Below, one piece after another: positions 43,055 to 51,238 of a stretch of 54,370 bases of DNA (positions within the stretch are counted from its first letter, which is position 1; the number at the start of each line of letters is the position of its first letter). A program made the position numbers and the translations under genes. Below the pieces are notes generated by a model, which worked only from the letters and a program-made list of their open reading frames with translations, was not told the origin of the DNA and did no database searches. Location: the NCBI GenBank assembly GCA_023261505.1, contig JAHFOV010000005.1:6322-60691 (forward strand), given 5' to 3'. The DNA is from Planctomycetota bacterium. Its GTDB lineage: Bacteria > Planctomycetota > Brocadiia > Brocadiales > Bathyanammoxibiaceae.

Positions 43055-43933
43055 ATGGCCGAGATGATTGAGAAGTTAGGAATGGGGTGGTTGCCAGACT
43101 ACCCTGATTTCAGAGATTATACGGCAGAGCACGAAAAGATTAAACCTATGCTCAAGAAAGCAGGAGTAGCAGACCCGGGGAGATTAAGACTTCCAGCTTC
43201 TGCAGATTTAAGGGCATGGTGCTCTCCAATAGAGAATCAATTGTCGCTCGGTTCATGCACGGCAAATGCCGGCGTTGGGGTAGTGGAATATTTTGAGAGG
43301 AGGGCGTTTGGAAACCATATTGATGCCTCCAGGCTCTTCCTTTATAAGGTAACGCGAAACTTGATGCGTGCGACAGGAGACACCGGGGCATTTCTTCGGA
43401 CCACCATGGGCGCCCTTGTGCTCTTTGGTGTGCCTCCAGAGGAATACTGGCCCTATGATGTTGCAAGCTTTGATAATGAGCCGTCTCCCTTCTGCTATGC
43501 CTTTGCCCAAAACTATCAGGCAATCCAGTACGTTAGACTAGACCCTCCCGGAACTACTACAGACGTACTTTTAAATCGAATCAAGGCAAATCTGGGAGCG
43601 GGCTTACCTTCAATGTTTGGGTTTACAGTCTATAGTTCCATCTCACAGGCGTCAACCACTGGCAAGATACCTTACCCAACCCCTGGTGAGAGGATTCTCG
43701 GCGGTCATGCCATTGTTGCAGTTGGCTACGATGACACTATGAAGATTAAGAACACCAATCCTGGAGCCGTAGAAACCACAGGGGCATTACTCATCAGAAA
43801 CTCCTGGGGTGAAGACTGGGGTGACAATGGTTATGGTTGGCTGCCCTATGAATATGTTTTGAGGGAACTTGCCGATGATTGGTGGACGCTACTAAAGGGC
43901 GAATGGATTGATACGGGGGTGTTCAAGGTTTAA
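43055..43933 (+). CDS. Papain-like (C1 family) cysteine protease
   Basis: 292 residues. Oxyanion Gln62 and nucleophile Cys68 in NQLSLGSCTANA, His218 in GGHAIVAVGYDD and Asn249 in LIRNSWGEDWG complete the catalytic set. The N-terminal LGMGWLPDYPDFRDYT is a short propeptide-like stretch, but there is no signal peptide, so the enzyme is predicted to be cytoplasmic. C1 proteases without secretion signals are occasionally found in bacteria with peptide-processing or toxin-like roles. It has its own strong promoter and Shine-Dalgarno sequence. Not clustered with a transporter or precursor peptide gene. Confidence 0.9.
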   Translation: MAEMIEKLGMGWLPDYPDFRDYTAEHEKIKPMLKKAGVADPGRLRLPASADLRAWCSPIENQLSLGSCTANAGVGVVEYFERRAFGNHIDASRLFLYKVTRNLMRATGDTGAFLRTTMGALVLFGVPPEEYWPYDVASFDNEPSPFCYAFAQNYQAIQYVRLDPPGTTTDVLLNRIKANLGAGLPSMFGFTVYSSISQASTTGKIPYPTPGERILGGHAIVAVGYDDTMKIKNTNPGAVETTGALLIRNSWGEDWGDNGYGWLPYEYVLRELADDWWTLLKGEWIDTGVFKV

Positions 43934-44046
43934 ACAGCTTTGAATAAGGAAAGACCTTAGAAAATTTCCGCCAGCTAAACCATTCCACATTTTAAAACCT
44001 TGTAGGGTGCGTCAAGACGCACCTTACACCTACTACTTTCTGAATG

Positions 44047-44214
44047 GTCATTGCGAGCGGAGCGAAGCAATCTCATTATTAAAAGATAATACGTGGTTGT
44101 TCGCCAAGGCGAATCTGTTCGCCACAAAAATTGGCGAATCCGAATTAAGCGAATCCGCCTATCTTTTTGGCGGACCTCTGGCATGACTTCGGGGCTAACA
44201 CCCCTCGCAATGAC
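44047..44214. repeat. GTCATTGCGAG element with family C copy 3 inside
   Basis: Outer arms GTCATTGCGAGCGGAGCGAA (44047) and CTCGCAATGAC (44204-44214) flank family C element copy 3 (44099-44188), so one repeat appears to lie within another. Confidence 0.75.
44099..44188. repeat. Family C MITE-like element, copy 3
   Basis: GTTCGCC..GGCGAA, GTTCGCCACAAAAATTGGCGAA and GGCGGACC..ATCCGCC hairpins. Almost identical, in reverse orientation, to the copy at 48241-48350. Confidence 0.85.
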
Positions 44215-44221
44215 AGAGTTC

Positions 44222-45763
44222 CTAACCTTCCCTTGGTGTAACAGTGGACTTAAAAAGACCCAGGTGAGGCTCCTTATAGGAATAGAGCCCATGGACACCA
44301 CCTTCCACCTGGGCGGAGGGGCTTCTGGTCTCAAATCGTAGGGTTCCATTGTAGAGGGCCTCATGGAGGTCCTGAATGGTCCTGCAGCCCAGATCCTGGA
44401 GGGCATGTTTTAGGCTCTGCATGAAGTATTCCATAAGGTCTACCACAGACCCCCTATCCATCACAGCACCAGAGACCCCCTGGGCCACTTTGATTTTATC
44501 TCCTTCCGAGAAATACCTCTTAGCCCCCCCTTCCTTCAGGGCCTCCATAGAGGCCATCCCTCTGTATTTTTTAAGTCTTACCCCACCCTCATAGAAGTAC
44601 TCCCCAGGGGCTTCGGCAGTTCCTGCAAGCAATGCCCCAAGCATTACGTTGCTAGCCCCTAAGGCCAGGGCCTTGGTGATATGGCCCAGATTGGAAACAC
44701 CCCCATCTGCTATCACAGGGATGTTACCGTAATTCCTTGCAAATTTGGCACAGTGGTAAACAGCAGAACCCTGCGGCCTGCCCACTGCAAGGGTCTCCTG
44801 AGTAATACATATACTCCCACTACCCATTCCTATCCTTAGGGCATCTACCCCTGCGTCAATCAGGTTCTGGCACTGTTGGGTCGTTACTACATTGCCGCCT
44901 ATGACTTCTATATGGGGGTACTTCTTTTTGATGTACTTAATCATGTTTATCTGGAAGACGCTGTCTCCCTGAGAAGAGTCTATAACTATCACATCCACTC
45001 CTGCCTTCACCAGCTCTTCCAGTCTCTCTCTATCCTCCTCTTTCGTAGATAGGGCTGCCCCTACAAGTAGCTGTTTTGTGGCATTCTTCGAGGAGTAAGG
45101 GAAGTCTTCATTCTTTAGAAGGTCTGTCCGACTCATAAGGGAGACGAGCCGCCCCTCTTTATCTACTATGGGGAGTTTGCCCTTTTTACACTCCTTGAGG
45201 ATTCGGTTGCCATCCTGAAGGGTTATTCCTAGCGGAGCCATGACCACTTCTTTGGTCATGACCTCCTTTACTTTGCGCTGGCGATTAGTCTCAAAACATA
45301 TATCCCTGTTGGTAACTATTCCTATGAGCTTAGAACCAAGCTTGCCATCCTCAGTGATGGGTATGCCAGAAAAGCCGTACGTTTTTTTAATCCTATCTAT
45401 ATCGGCAATAGTATTTTCTGGACTCAGGACTACAGGGTCGGTGATAAAGCCGTTTTCAAACCTTTTTACCAGCCTAACGTGTCTGGTTTGCTCCTCTATT
45501 GTATTGTTGTAATGAATGATACCTATACCCCCGCAAAGGGCCATGTAAATAGCCATCTTGGACTCGGTAACAGTGTCCATCGGGGAACTTACCGTGGGCC
45601 TCTTGAGTTTTAGGCTTCTGGTGAGGCGGGTTTCTAAATCTACCTCGTCCACACCAAAATTAATGTGACCTGGTAAGAGGATAAAATCATGGTAAGTAAG
45701 ACCTCCCTTGCTATCAAAGAAGGCCTCTGCGCTTAATCCGTTTCCACCGTTTTCGAATAACAT
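44222..45763 (-). CDS. guaB: IMP dehydrogenase, eukaryote-type sequence
   Basis: 513 residues. NAD-dependent oxidation of IMP to XMP, the first committed step of GMP synthesis. The catalytic Cys319 sits in [12 protein letters not shown], with two CBS domains in the middle (residues ~115-230) and the distal flap KYRGM. Unlike typical bacterial GuaB (LTFDDVLLVP...), the N-terminus [15 protein letters not shown] and C-terminus [15 protein letters not shown] resemble eukaryotic IMPDH. The C-terminal tail after SYKEP ([14 protein letters not shown]) runs into the downstream repeat. Single gene beside priA (separated by 40 bp). Confidence 0.92.
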   Translation of the reverse strand: MLFENGGNGLSAEAFFDSKGGLTYHDFILLPGHINFGVDEVDLETRLTRSLKLKRPTVSSPMDTVTESKMAIYMALCGGIGIIHYNNTIEEQTRHVRLVKRFENGFITDPVVLSPENTIADIDRIKKTYGFSGIPITEDGKLGSKLIGIVTNRDICFETNRQRKVKEVMTKEVVMAPLGITLQDGNRILKECKKGKLPIVDKEGRLVSLMSRTDLLKNEDFPYSSKNATKQLLVGAALSTKEEDRERLEELVKAGVDVIVIDSSQGDSVFQINMIKYIKKKYPHIEVIGGNVVTTQQCQNLIDAGVDALRIGMGSGSICITQETLAVGRPQGSAVYHCAKFARNYGNIPVIADGGVSNLGHITKALALGASNVMLGALLAGTAEAPGEYFYEGGVRLKKYRGMASMEALKEGGAKRYFSEGDKIKVAQGVSGAVMDRGSVVDLMEYFMQSLKHALQDLGCRTIQDLHEALYNGTLRFETRSPSAQVEGGVHGLYSYKEPHLGLFKSTVTPREG

Positions 45764-45803
45764 ATTTTTACACTCCTTGAAATTTATCTTTTATAAAGTA
45801 ATT

Positions 45804-48089
45804 CTATAACATACTGTAAGGGTCTACGTCTACAATAATCCTCATGCCACCTCTATTGCTTTTAGGCACTCCCTGTAAAATGCCTAAGGCTGACTGTAAC
45901 GCCTCCTTCTGTGGGGACCTTAGGCTCAACTGCCAGCGGAATTGGTTCTTGATTTTAGGGATAGGCGCCGGTGCTGGGCCCACCACCTCCACTTTCTGGG
46001 TATTGGCTTTCTCCCTCAACATATTTGCCAGCTTTTGGGCCTTATCCAGTACCCCTTCTGCTTTACGCCCCACAAGGACTATTCTGGCCATATAACCAAA
46101 GGGAGGATAGCCTAGCTCCCTGCGGTACTCCAGTTCTCTATCGGCGAAACCTTCATAGTCGTGGGCAGCCGCCTTTACGATAGCATATTGTTTAGGGCTA
46201 AAAGTCTGAATGACCACCTTACCCCCCTTTGGACCTCTACCTGTCCTACCTGCCACCTGTGCCAGGAGTTGGAAAGTCCTCTCACAGGCCCTGAAGTCTG
46301 GCATGTTCAATATGGTATCGGCCGAGATGACTCCCACCAGGGTGACATTGGGAAAGTCTAACCCCTTGGCAATCATCTGGGTCCCTACAAGGATCTGTAC
46401 CTCTCCCTTTTCAAAGGCCTTGAGTGCCTTTTCATGAACACCCCTCCCCTTCATAGTATCGCTATCCATCCTCAGCGCCTTATACCCGGGAAAGTAGTGT
46501 GCCAGCTCTTCCTCAATCCTCTCCGTGCCTAGCCCAAAATAATTCATCTTTGCCCCTGCACACTCCGGACAGCCTTCCGGAGGCTCCGCTTCAAAGGAGC
46601 AGTAATGGCATAAGGCACTGTGCCTTTTTTTGTGATAAGTCAGGGGTATGTCACACCTTTTGCACCTAAGAACGTAACCACACCTCATACAACTCACGAA
46701 GGGAGAAAAACCCCTGCGATTAAGGAAAAGGAGTGCCTGCTCTCCCCTTGCGAGGCAGTCTTTCATGTAAAGTTCTAGTTTTCTGGATACGAGCGTGGTG
46801 CGTCTGCCTTTGTGGAATTCTTCCCTCAAGTCCACTATTTCTACTTTGGGCATGGGGCGGTGTCCAATCCTCTGGCTGAGTATTGCCCTTTGGTACCTTC
46901 CCATCAAGGCATTAAAATAGGTTTCTAAAGAAGGCGTAGCAGAACCGAGAATAACTGTTGCCCCTTCCTCTCTTGCCCTCATAAGGGCTACTTCTCTGGC
47001 ATGATAACGTGGAGAGGTATCCTGTTTGTAAGTTACTTCATGTTCTTCATCTACCACTATCAGGCCCAGGTTCTCTACAGGGGCGAAGACGGCGGAGCGG
47101 GCTCCTATCACTACCCTGGCCTTCCCTTCTCTTATAGCCTGCCACTGCCTGTAACGCTCGGCCCCAGTAAGATTGCTGTGAAGGACGGCGACGTTATCAA
47201 AACGAGCGCTGAAGCGCTCCACGGCCTGCGGGGTAAGGGATATCTCTGGCACCAGGACTATCGCCCCACGCCCCATAGCCAGCACTTCTTCTATGGCCCT
47301 TAGATATACCTCGGTCTTCCCACTCCCTGTCACCCCCTGGAGGAGCACTACTGAAGGGGCAGGTTTCACACCTGCCCCTACAGAAAGTTTCCTTATAAGG
47401 CTTAGGGCCTGCTCTTGCTCGGGGGTAAGTTCAGGTCCGCATGAGGCGGGTGACAATTTCTCGTCGGCAAATATTCCACTAGGGGCAGGTGTGAAACCTG
47501 CCCCTACATTGGGCTGGTCATATATCTCCACGAACCCCTTCCTGACGAGCTCCTTTAACCCACCCAGTTTACAACCGCTCTGTTGGGAAAGTTCTCTAAG
47601 GGGGATGCCATTGTTAGACTTTAAGAGTACTTCCAGGGCACTGGCCTGCCTGGGGGCCTTTTTTTTGAACTCTTCTAGCGTCTTAAGGACGGTATCTTTG
47701 TCTTTTATGAGTCTAAGGGCTTTGAAGGTCTGTCGGGAGTGGCCCTGCCACTTTAGCCCCTTCTTTACAGCAAAAGGAAGGGCCGCCTCCACAGCCTCTC
47801 CCCAGGTACATTGATAGTACTGGGCTATCTCCCGGGTAATGCGCAGCATCTTCTCCCCGAGGAGTGGCTGGCGGTCCAGTACCTCTTTTATTTCCTTTAG
47901 TTCCATGGCTGCGGGTGAATCGGGGAAACCCACACAGTAGCCATCCACCAGCCTGTGCCCTAAGGGCACTTTTACCCGGCTTCCAATCCTTAGGACGGGC
48001 ATAAGGGTGTCGGGGACCTTATAATATAAGGTCTTGTAAAGAGGGGCGTTAACTACCACCTCGACAAAATTAGGATACACCTCCGCCAC
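45804..48089 (-). CDS. priA: Primosomal replication-restart helicase PriA
   Basis: 761 residues. 3'BD and WH N-terminal domains, helicase core with Walker A VTGSGKTEVY and DEEH, eight Cys in four CxxC pairs forming the zinc domain (CMRCG, CKRCD, CHYC, CPEC), and a C-terminal GRTGRG motif VI. Restarts replication at broken forks. Two in-frame family A insertions (47480-47507 and 47355-47381) add VGAGFTPAP and VGAGVKPAP near residues 194 and 236, the latter immediately before the Walker A strand. Length is at the upper end for bacteria, partly for this reason. Confidence 0.93.
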   Translation of the reverse strand: MAEVYPNFVEVVVNAPLYKTLYYKVPDTLMPVLRIGSRVKVPLGHRLVDGYCVGFPDSPAAMELKEIKEVLDRQPLLGEKMLRITREIAQYYQCTWGEAVEAALPFAVKKGLKWQGHSRQTFKALRLIKDKDTVLKTLEEFKKKAPRQASALEVLLKSNNGIPLRELSQQSGCKLGGLKELVRKGFVEIYDQPNVGAGFTPAPSGIFADEKLSPASCGPELTPEQEQALSLIRKLSVGAGVKPAPSVVLLQGVTGSGKTEVYLRAIEEVLAMGRGAIVLVPEISLTPQAVERFSARFDNVAVLHSNLTGAERYRQWQAIREGKARVVIGARSAVFAPVENLGLIVVDEEHEVTYKQDTSPRYHAREVALMRAREEGATVILGSATPSLETYFNALMGRYQRAILSQRIGHRPMPKVEIVDLREEFHKGRRTTLVSRKLELYMKDCLARGEQALLFLNRRGFSPFVSCMRCGYVLRCKRCDIPLTYHKKRHSALCHYCSFEAEPPEGCPECAGAKMNYFGLGTERIEEELAHYFPGYKALRMDSDTMKGRGVHEKALKAFEKGEVQILVGTQMIAKGLDFPNVTLVGVISADTILNMPDFRACERTFQLLAQVAGRTGRGPKGGKVVIQTFSPKQYAIVKAAAHDYEGFADRELEYRRELGYPPFGYMARIVLVGRKAEGVLDKAQKLANMLREKANTQKVEVVGPAPAPIPKIKNQFRWQLSLRSPQKEALQSALGILQGVPKSNRGGMRIIVDVDPYSML
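47355..47381. repeat. Family A palindrome in priA, before Walker A
   Basis: AGGGGCAGGTTTCACACCTG plus CCCCTAC. Read on the minus strand as VGAGVKPAP at residues ~237-245, about ten residues before the Walker A loop. Confidence 0.85.
47480..47507. repeat. Family A palindrome in priA, N-terminal linker
   Basis: TAGGGGCAGG..CCTGCCCCTAC read on the minus strand as VGAGFTPAPS, residues ~195-204. Confidence 0.85.
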
Positions 48090-48091
48090 AA

Positions 48092-48148
48092 TTATTGGCG
48101 AATCCGCCTATCTTTCGGCAAGCTCAAGACAAGCCTTTTTGGCGGATT
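48092..48148. repeat. Truncated family C element, copy 4
   Basis: TTGGCGAATCCGCCTATCTTT joined to TTTTTGGCGGATTTC, interrupted by an 18 bp segment (CGGCAAGCTCAAGACAAG). It begins at the 5' end of priA. Confidence 0.65.
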
Positions 48149-48240
48149 TCTGCCTCCCAGGTCTTTTTAAAAAGCTTAACATACCTGAGGGGTTATGTCA
48201 ATTGGAGAAAGATTCCAGAGGTTATACTAAACCCCTTCGT

Positions 48241-48350
48241 GTAGCCGCAGGTCGTGCCAGAGGTCCGCCAAAAAGATAGGCGGATTCGCTTAATTCGGAT
48301 TCGCCAATTTTTGTGGCGAACAGATTCGCCTTGGCGAACTTTGGCCTGCG
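48241..48350. repeat. Family C MITE-like element, copy 5
   Basis: Begins GTAGCCGCAGGTCGTGCCAG and ends GCCTGCG. Its inner part is nearly identical to copy 3 in the opposite orientation. Three hairpins: CCGCC/GGCGG, TTCGCCAA/TTGTGGCGAA and TTCGCC/GGCGAA. Confidence 0.85.
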
Positions 48351-48484
48351 TTGTAAATCGAAATGAAAAGGCTAGACACATTGGAAGGAGACGGGTAAAC
48401 TGTCAAGCCATATCGGACGTATACGCAGGGACAGACAGTTCGGCTGAGCTCACTGTCGAAGCCTTTAGGTCTGTCCACTTCTTT

Positions 48485-48506
48485 GGACAGGGCTGAAGCC
48501 CTGTCC
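48485..48506. repeat. GGACAGGGCT..AGCCCTGTCC palindrome
   Basis: Perfect inverted repeat followed by CTAC and T-run, just before the permease gene. Resembles family A in style but differs in sequence. Confidence 0.75.
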
Positions 48507-48529
48507 CTACATTTTTGTCTGGAGGCAGT

Positions 48530-49507
48530 GTGAAGAGGACAAGGAGCGCCAGGATAAAGGAAGTAGTGCTTGACTACGTAATAGTTATTGCCCTTGTAGT
48601 AATGTCAATATACTATGCCATAGATGCCCGTGGCTTTGCAACGCTGGCGAATTTCACAAATATCCTCAATCAGAATTCCGTTTATATTATCCTGGCAGTG
48701 GGGATGACGCTGGTTATCCTCACAGGCGGGATAGACCTCTCCGTTGGTTCCATACTGGCCTTGAGCGCAGTGGTCTGTGCAGATGTGGCCAAGCGTATGG
48801 AGGTAGTTGTCGGGAGTGGCCCTGCCGCCTGGGGTATTATTCCCATCGCCTGGCTGGTGGCCCTGGCGATAGGCTCAGCCCTGGGGGCCTTTAATGGCGT
48901 CATGATTATTACCTTTAGGATTCCACCCTTTATAGCCACACTGGCCATGATGACAATGGCCCGAGGGGCTGCAAATATTTATTGCGATGCAAGGCCCATA
49001 GGTAATCTCCCGGATGAGTTTAAGCTTATTGGCACCGGATCCCTGGGCACCATACCTATACCCGTCTTTATCATGGCCATCCTTTCTGCCACTATTTTTG
49101 TAATTGCCCGTTATACAGTTTTTGGGCGTTACGTTTATGCTGTGGGAGGCAATGAGGAAGCTGCCAGGTTATCAGGGATAAATGTCAAAGAGGTGAAGTT
49201 CTGGGTTTATGTGGTGAGTGGGATGTTCTCGGGTATATGCGGGATAATCCTGGCCAGTCGTCTGGGGTCAGGGGACCCGAAACTGGGTTTCATGTATGAA
49301 CTAATTGCTATTGCTGCCGTGGTGTTGGGAGGTACAAGCCTCATGGGAGGGAGGGGATCCGTGATAGGTACTGTCTTTGGAGCCCTTTTTATCGGCGTGC
49401 TAGAAAATGGACTACTACTCAAAGGCGTTCCCACCTTTTATCAATGGGTGGTAAAGGGGCTAGTGATATTAGTGGCGGTGATAGTAGACCAGTTGAAGAA
49501 GCGTTAA
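48530..49507 (+). CDS. Ribose/sugar-type ABC transporter permease (RbsC-like), solitary
   Basis: About 325 residues from the GTG at 48530, preceded by GGAGG; a TTG 15 bases upstream lies in frame. Roughly ten membrane helices, with family blocks LTGGIDLSVGSILALS and VVLGGTSLMGGRGSVIGT. The BPD_transp_2 permeases carry monosaccharides with an ATPase (RbsA type) and a periplasmic binding protein. Neither partner is in the neighbourhood; the upstream gap is all repeats and the downstream gene is a phosphatase. Confidence 0.9.
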   Translation: MKRTRSARIKEVVLDYVIVIALVVMSIYYAIDARGFATLANFTNILNQNSVYIILAVGMTLVILTGGIDLSVGSILALSAVVCADVAKRMEVVVGSGPAAWGIIPIAWLVALAIGSALGAFNGVMIITFRIPPFIATLAMMTMARGAANIYCDARPIGNLPDEFKLIGTGSLGTIPIPVFIMAILSATIFVIARYTVFGRYVYAVGGNEEAARLSGINVKEVKFWVYVVSGMFSGICGIILASRLGSGDPKLGFMYELIAIAAVVLGGTSLMGGRGSVIGTVFGALFIGVLENGLLLKGVPTFYQWVVKGLVILVAVIVDQLKKR

Positions 49508-49511
49508 ATAA

Positions 49512-49540
49512 AATCTAATTTCAAATTACAGATTACAAAT
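49512..49540. repeat. Family E short AT-rich repeat
   Basis: TCTAATTTCAAATTACAGATTACAAATTTAAG between the permease and PP2C genes; a short form of the elements at 4955-5014 and 17334-17458. Confidence 0.55.
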
Positions 49541-49613
49541 TTAAGATATTAAAGAAGAGATGACATGAACAAAAAGGAAAATATTGTTTATTTTTTGACC
49601 AGGGGCGCCGCTT

Positions 49614-50402
49614 ATGTCAGTAAAGGTTGAGGTGGGAAAAGCTGTAGATACTGGCCTGGTTCGCAGGCAGAATGAAGATAGTATCTTGACTACGGAGTTA
49701 ACGCTTAGCGCCGGGGATGGTACATCCTTTGGTCTTTACGCTGTGGCAGATGGAATGGGTGGTCTTGAGGCAGGTGAGGTTGCAAGTGACCTTGCACTCA
49801 GGGTTCTGGCTGATAGTGTAACCAGGGGTCTCCTCCTGCCCCAGGCGCAAGGAGAACTATCCGTTTTAGATGAGGCATTTCTGTCGAGAACGCTCTTATA
49901 TGCGCTAAAGGTAGCCAATGGCTGGGTTCATTCACAAAGTCAAGCTAAAGGCATTGTCATGGGTACAACCCTGGCAGGGGCGTTAATAATGAACGATATG
50001 GCTTATATCTTCAATGTAGGAGACAGCCGGGTTTATCTCTTGGAAGGTAAGCATCTTCGGCAGGTAACTAAAGACCATTCCCTCGTGGCCGAACTGGTGG
50101 CTGCTGGAAAGATTACCCCTGAAGACATTTACACCCATCCGCAACGGAACATTATCACCCGCTGTCTGGGGACACATGATAGCGTTGAGGTTGACCTCTT
50201 TGTAGAAAGGCTAAAATCAGGCATGTCTCTCCTTATCTGTTCCGATGGACTATGGGAGATGGTGCGAGACGATGAGATGAAGAATACCCTGTTAAAGGCA
50301 GATAAACCCCAGGCCGCTTGTGACCAATTGGTGAGAAAGGCTAACGAGAATGGTGGCGTTGACAACATCTCAGTTATTATTGTGAGAATGAGAGAAAGTT
50401 AA
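49614..50402 (+). CDS. PP2C-family (PPM) Ser/Thr phosphatase
   Basis: 262 residues. Signatures in order: GLVRRQNEDSIL (metal-binding Asp), YAVADGMGGLEAGEVAS, GDSRVYLL, SDGLWEMV (second metal Asp) and DNISVIIV. Single domain, without FHA, kinase or sensor modules. Reverses Hanks-type Ser/Thr phosphorylation; its cognate kinase is not in the window. The start ATG at 49614 gives the canonical MSVKVEVGKAVDTG. Convergent with the following ICMT-like gene. Confidence 0.92.
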   Translation: MSVKVEVGKAVDTGLVRRQNEDSILTTELTLSAGDGTSFGLYAVADGMGGLEAGEVASDLALRVLADSVTRGLLLPQAQGELSVLDEAFLSRTLLYALKVANGWVHSQSQAKGIVMGTTLAGALIMNDMAYIFNVGDSRVYLLEGKHLRQVTKDHSLVAELVAAGKITPEDIYTHPQRNIITRCLGTHDSVEVDLFVERLKSGMSLLICSDGLWEMVRDDEMKNTLLKADKPQAACDQLVRKANENGGVDNISVIIVRMRES

Positions 50403-50425
50403 GCCTGATTTTTCAGCCTAACCAT
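50395..50425. terminator. Probable bidirectional hairpin terminator
   Basis: GTTAAGCCTGATTTTTCAGCCTAAC in the 15 bp gap between the convergent phosphatase and methyltransferase genes. Short stem with one mismatch and a T-rich loop. Confidence 0.4.
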
Positions 50426-51143
50426 TCCCTGAGTCCAGCCAGCCCTTCTTCCATTTCGTTAGGATAAACCACTGCACTATTATGCAGGCGGAAAATATAC
50501 CTATTAAGTAAAACCATACATCAAAAGCCCCTTTAATCTTTATCTCTTTGACTAACTCGCAGGCACACCATAAAAGTAAGACTGTAGAATAGGTATTTTG
50601 CTCTTTCCTGAAGAAACGCTTCCACGACCACTTTTCCCACGGAATTGCCTTGTACTGATTTGACTTGAAAGAAAGAAAGAATCTGGGCACGGTTTCCCTA
50701 TACTTATCGTATTCCGCTTCAAATGTTTTGCTAAGAAATTTTTCTTCACTGGCTACTACGGCGTATGTAATGAGCCAAAAACCTAAAACACTTACCACTG
50801 CTAGATATAAATTAGAAAATACAGCAGCGAATCCCAGGCAGATAAAAAAGTTGCCCAGGTACCTGGGATTTCTGGTATAGGCGTATGCACCTGAAACAAG
50901 GAGTCTTCTTGTCTTTGTTTCTTCATTTCCATTACGGACCCCTCGGCTTCCAGCCGCTATTGCCACAGCCCTAATCGCTTCTCCCATTAAAATAGAAATC
51001 AACCCCGCCAGGTCTACGAGCCTCTCTATTGTCATACTTCCAAGGACGAATTTGTCTCTCATGTAGAAAAAGGCAATGATAAGAAAAGGTAAGGGCAATA
51101 TACCTCTGAATTTGTCGAGACCCTTGAGCCTCTTTAATGTCAT
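50418..51143 (-). CDS. Isoprenylcysteine carboxyl methyltransferase-like membrane protein
   Basis: 241 residues. About five membrane helices (one near the N-terminus, IAFFYMRDKF region, to one near the C-terminus). The SAM-binding block GAYAYTRNPRYLGNFFI and the EEKFL..EYDKYRETVPRFF tail match ICMT/PEMT-type small methyltransferases. In bacteria the substrates are unknown and often lipids. A longer C-terminal part than usual (~45 residues with FILTKWKKGW) is present. Not in an operon. Confidence 0.8.
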   Translation of the reverse strand: MTLKRLKGLDKFRGILPLPFLIIAFFYMRDKFVLGSMTIERLVDLAGLISILMGEAIRAVAIAAGSRGVRNGNEETKTRRLLVSGAYAYTRNPRYLGNFFICLGFAAVFSNLYLAVVSVLGFWLITYAVVASEEKFLSKTFEAEYDKYRETVPRFFLSFKSNQYKAIPWEKWSWKRFFRKEQNTYSTVLLLWCACELVKEIKIKGAFDVWFYLIGIFSACIIVQWFILTKWKKGWLDSGNG

Positions 51144-51238
51144 AAAATTGTCTCTTAATTTAAAAAGGATTTTATTAAATCATGAAGGCCTTGGTATGTA
51201 ATCTATCCTGATGTTTATTTTGCTATTTATTAAAAAAA

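Larger units (their letters stand above)
48090..48529. other. Repeat-filled region between priA and the ABC permease
   Basis: Contains a degraded family C copy (48092-48148), family C copy 5 (48241-48350) and a GGACAGGGCT..AGCCCTGTCC palindrome (48485-48506). No gene recognised. The ORFs here are made of repeat sequence. Confidence 0.75.

Noticed and set aside
48193-48381. ORFs sharing VRHKNWRIRIKRIR between 44.1 and 48.3 kb
   Set aside because: The shared peptide is only a translation of the family C repeat; not genes.
49565-49630. 21-codon leader ORF before the PP2C gene
   Set aside because: Overlaps the phosphatase start, no homology, no clear purpose.
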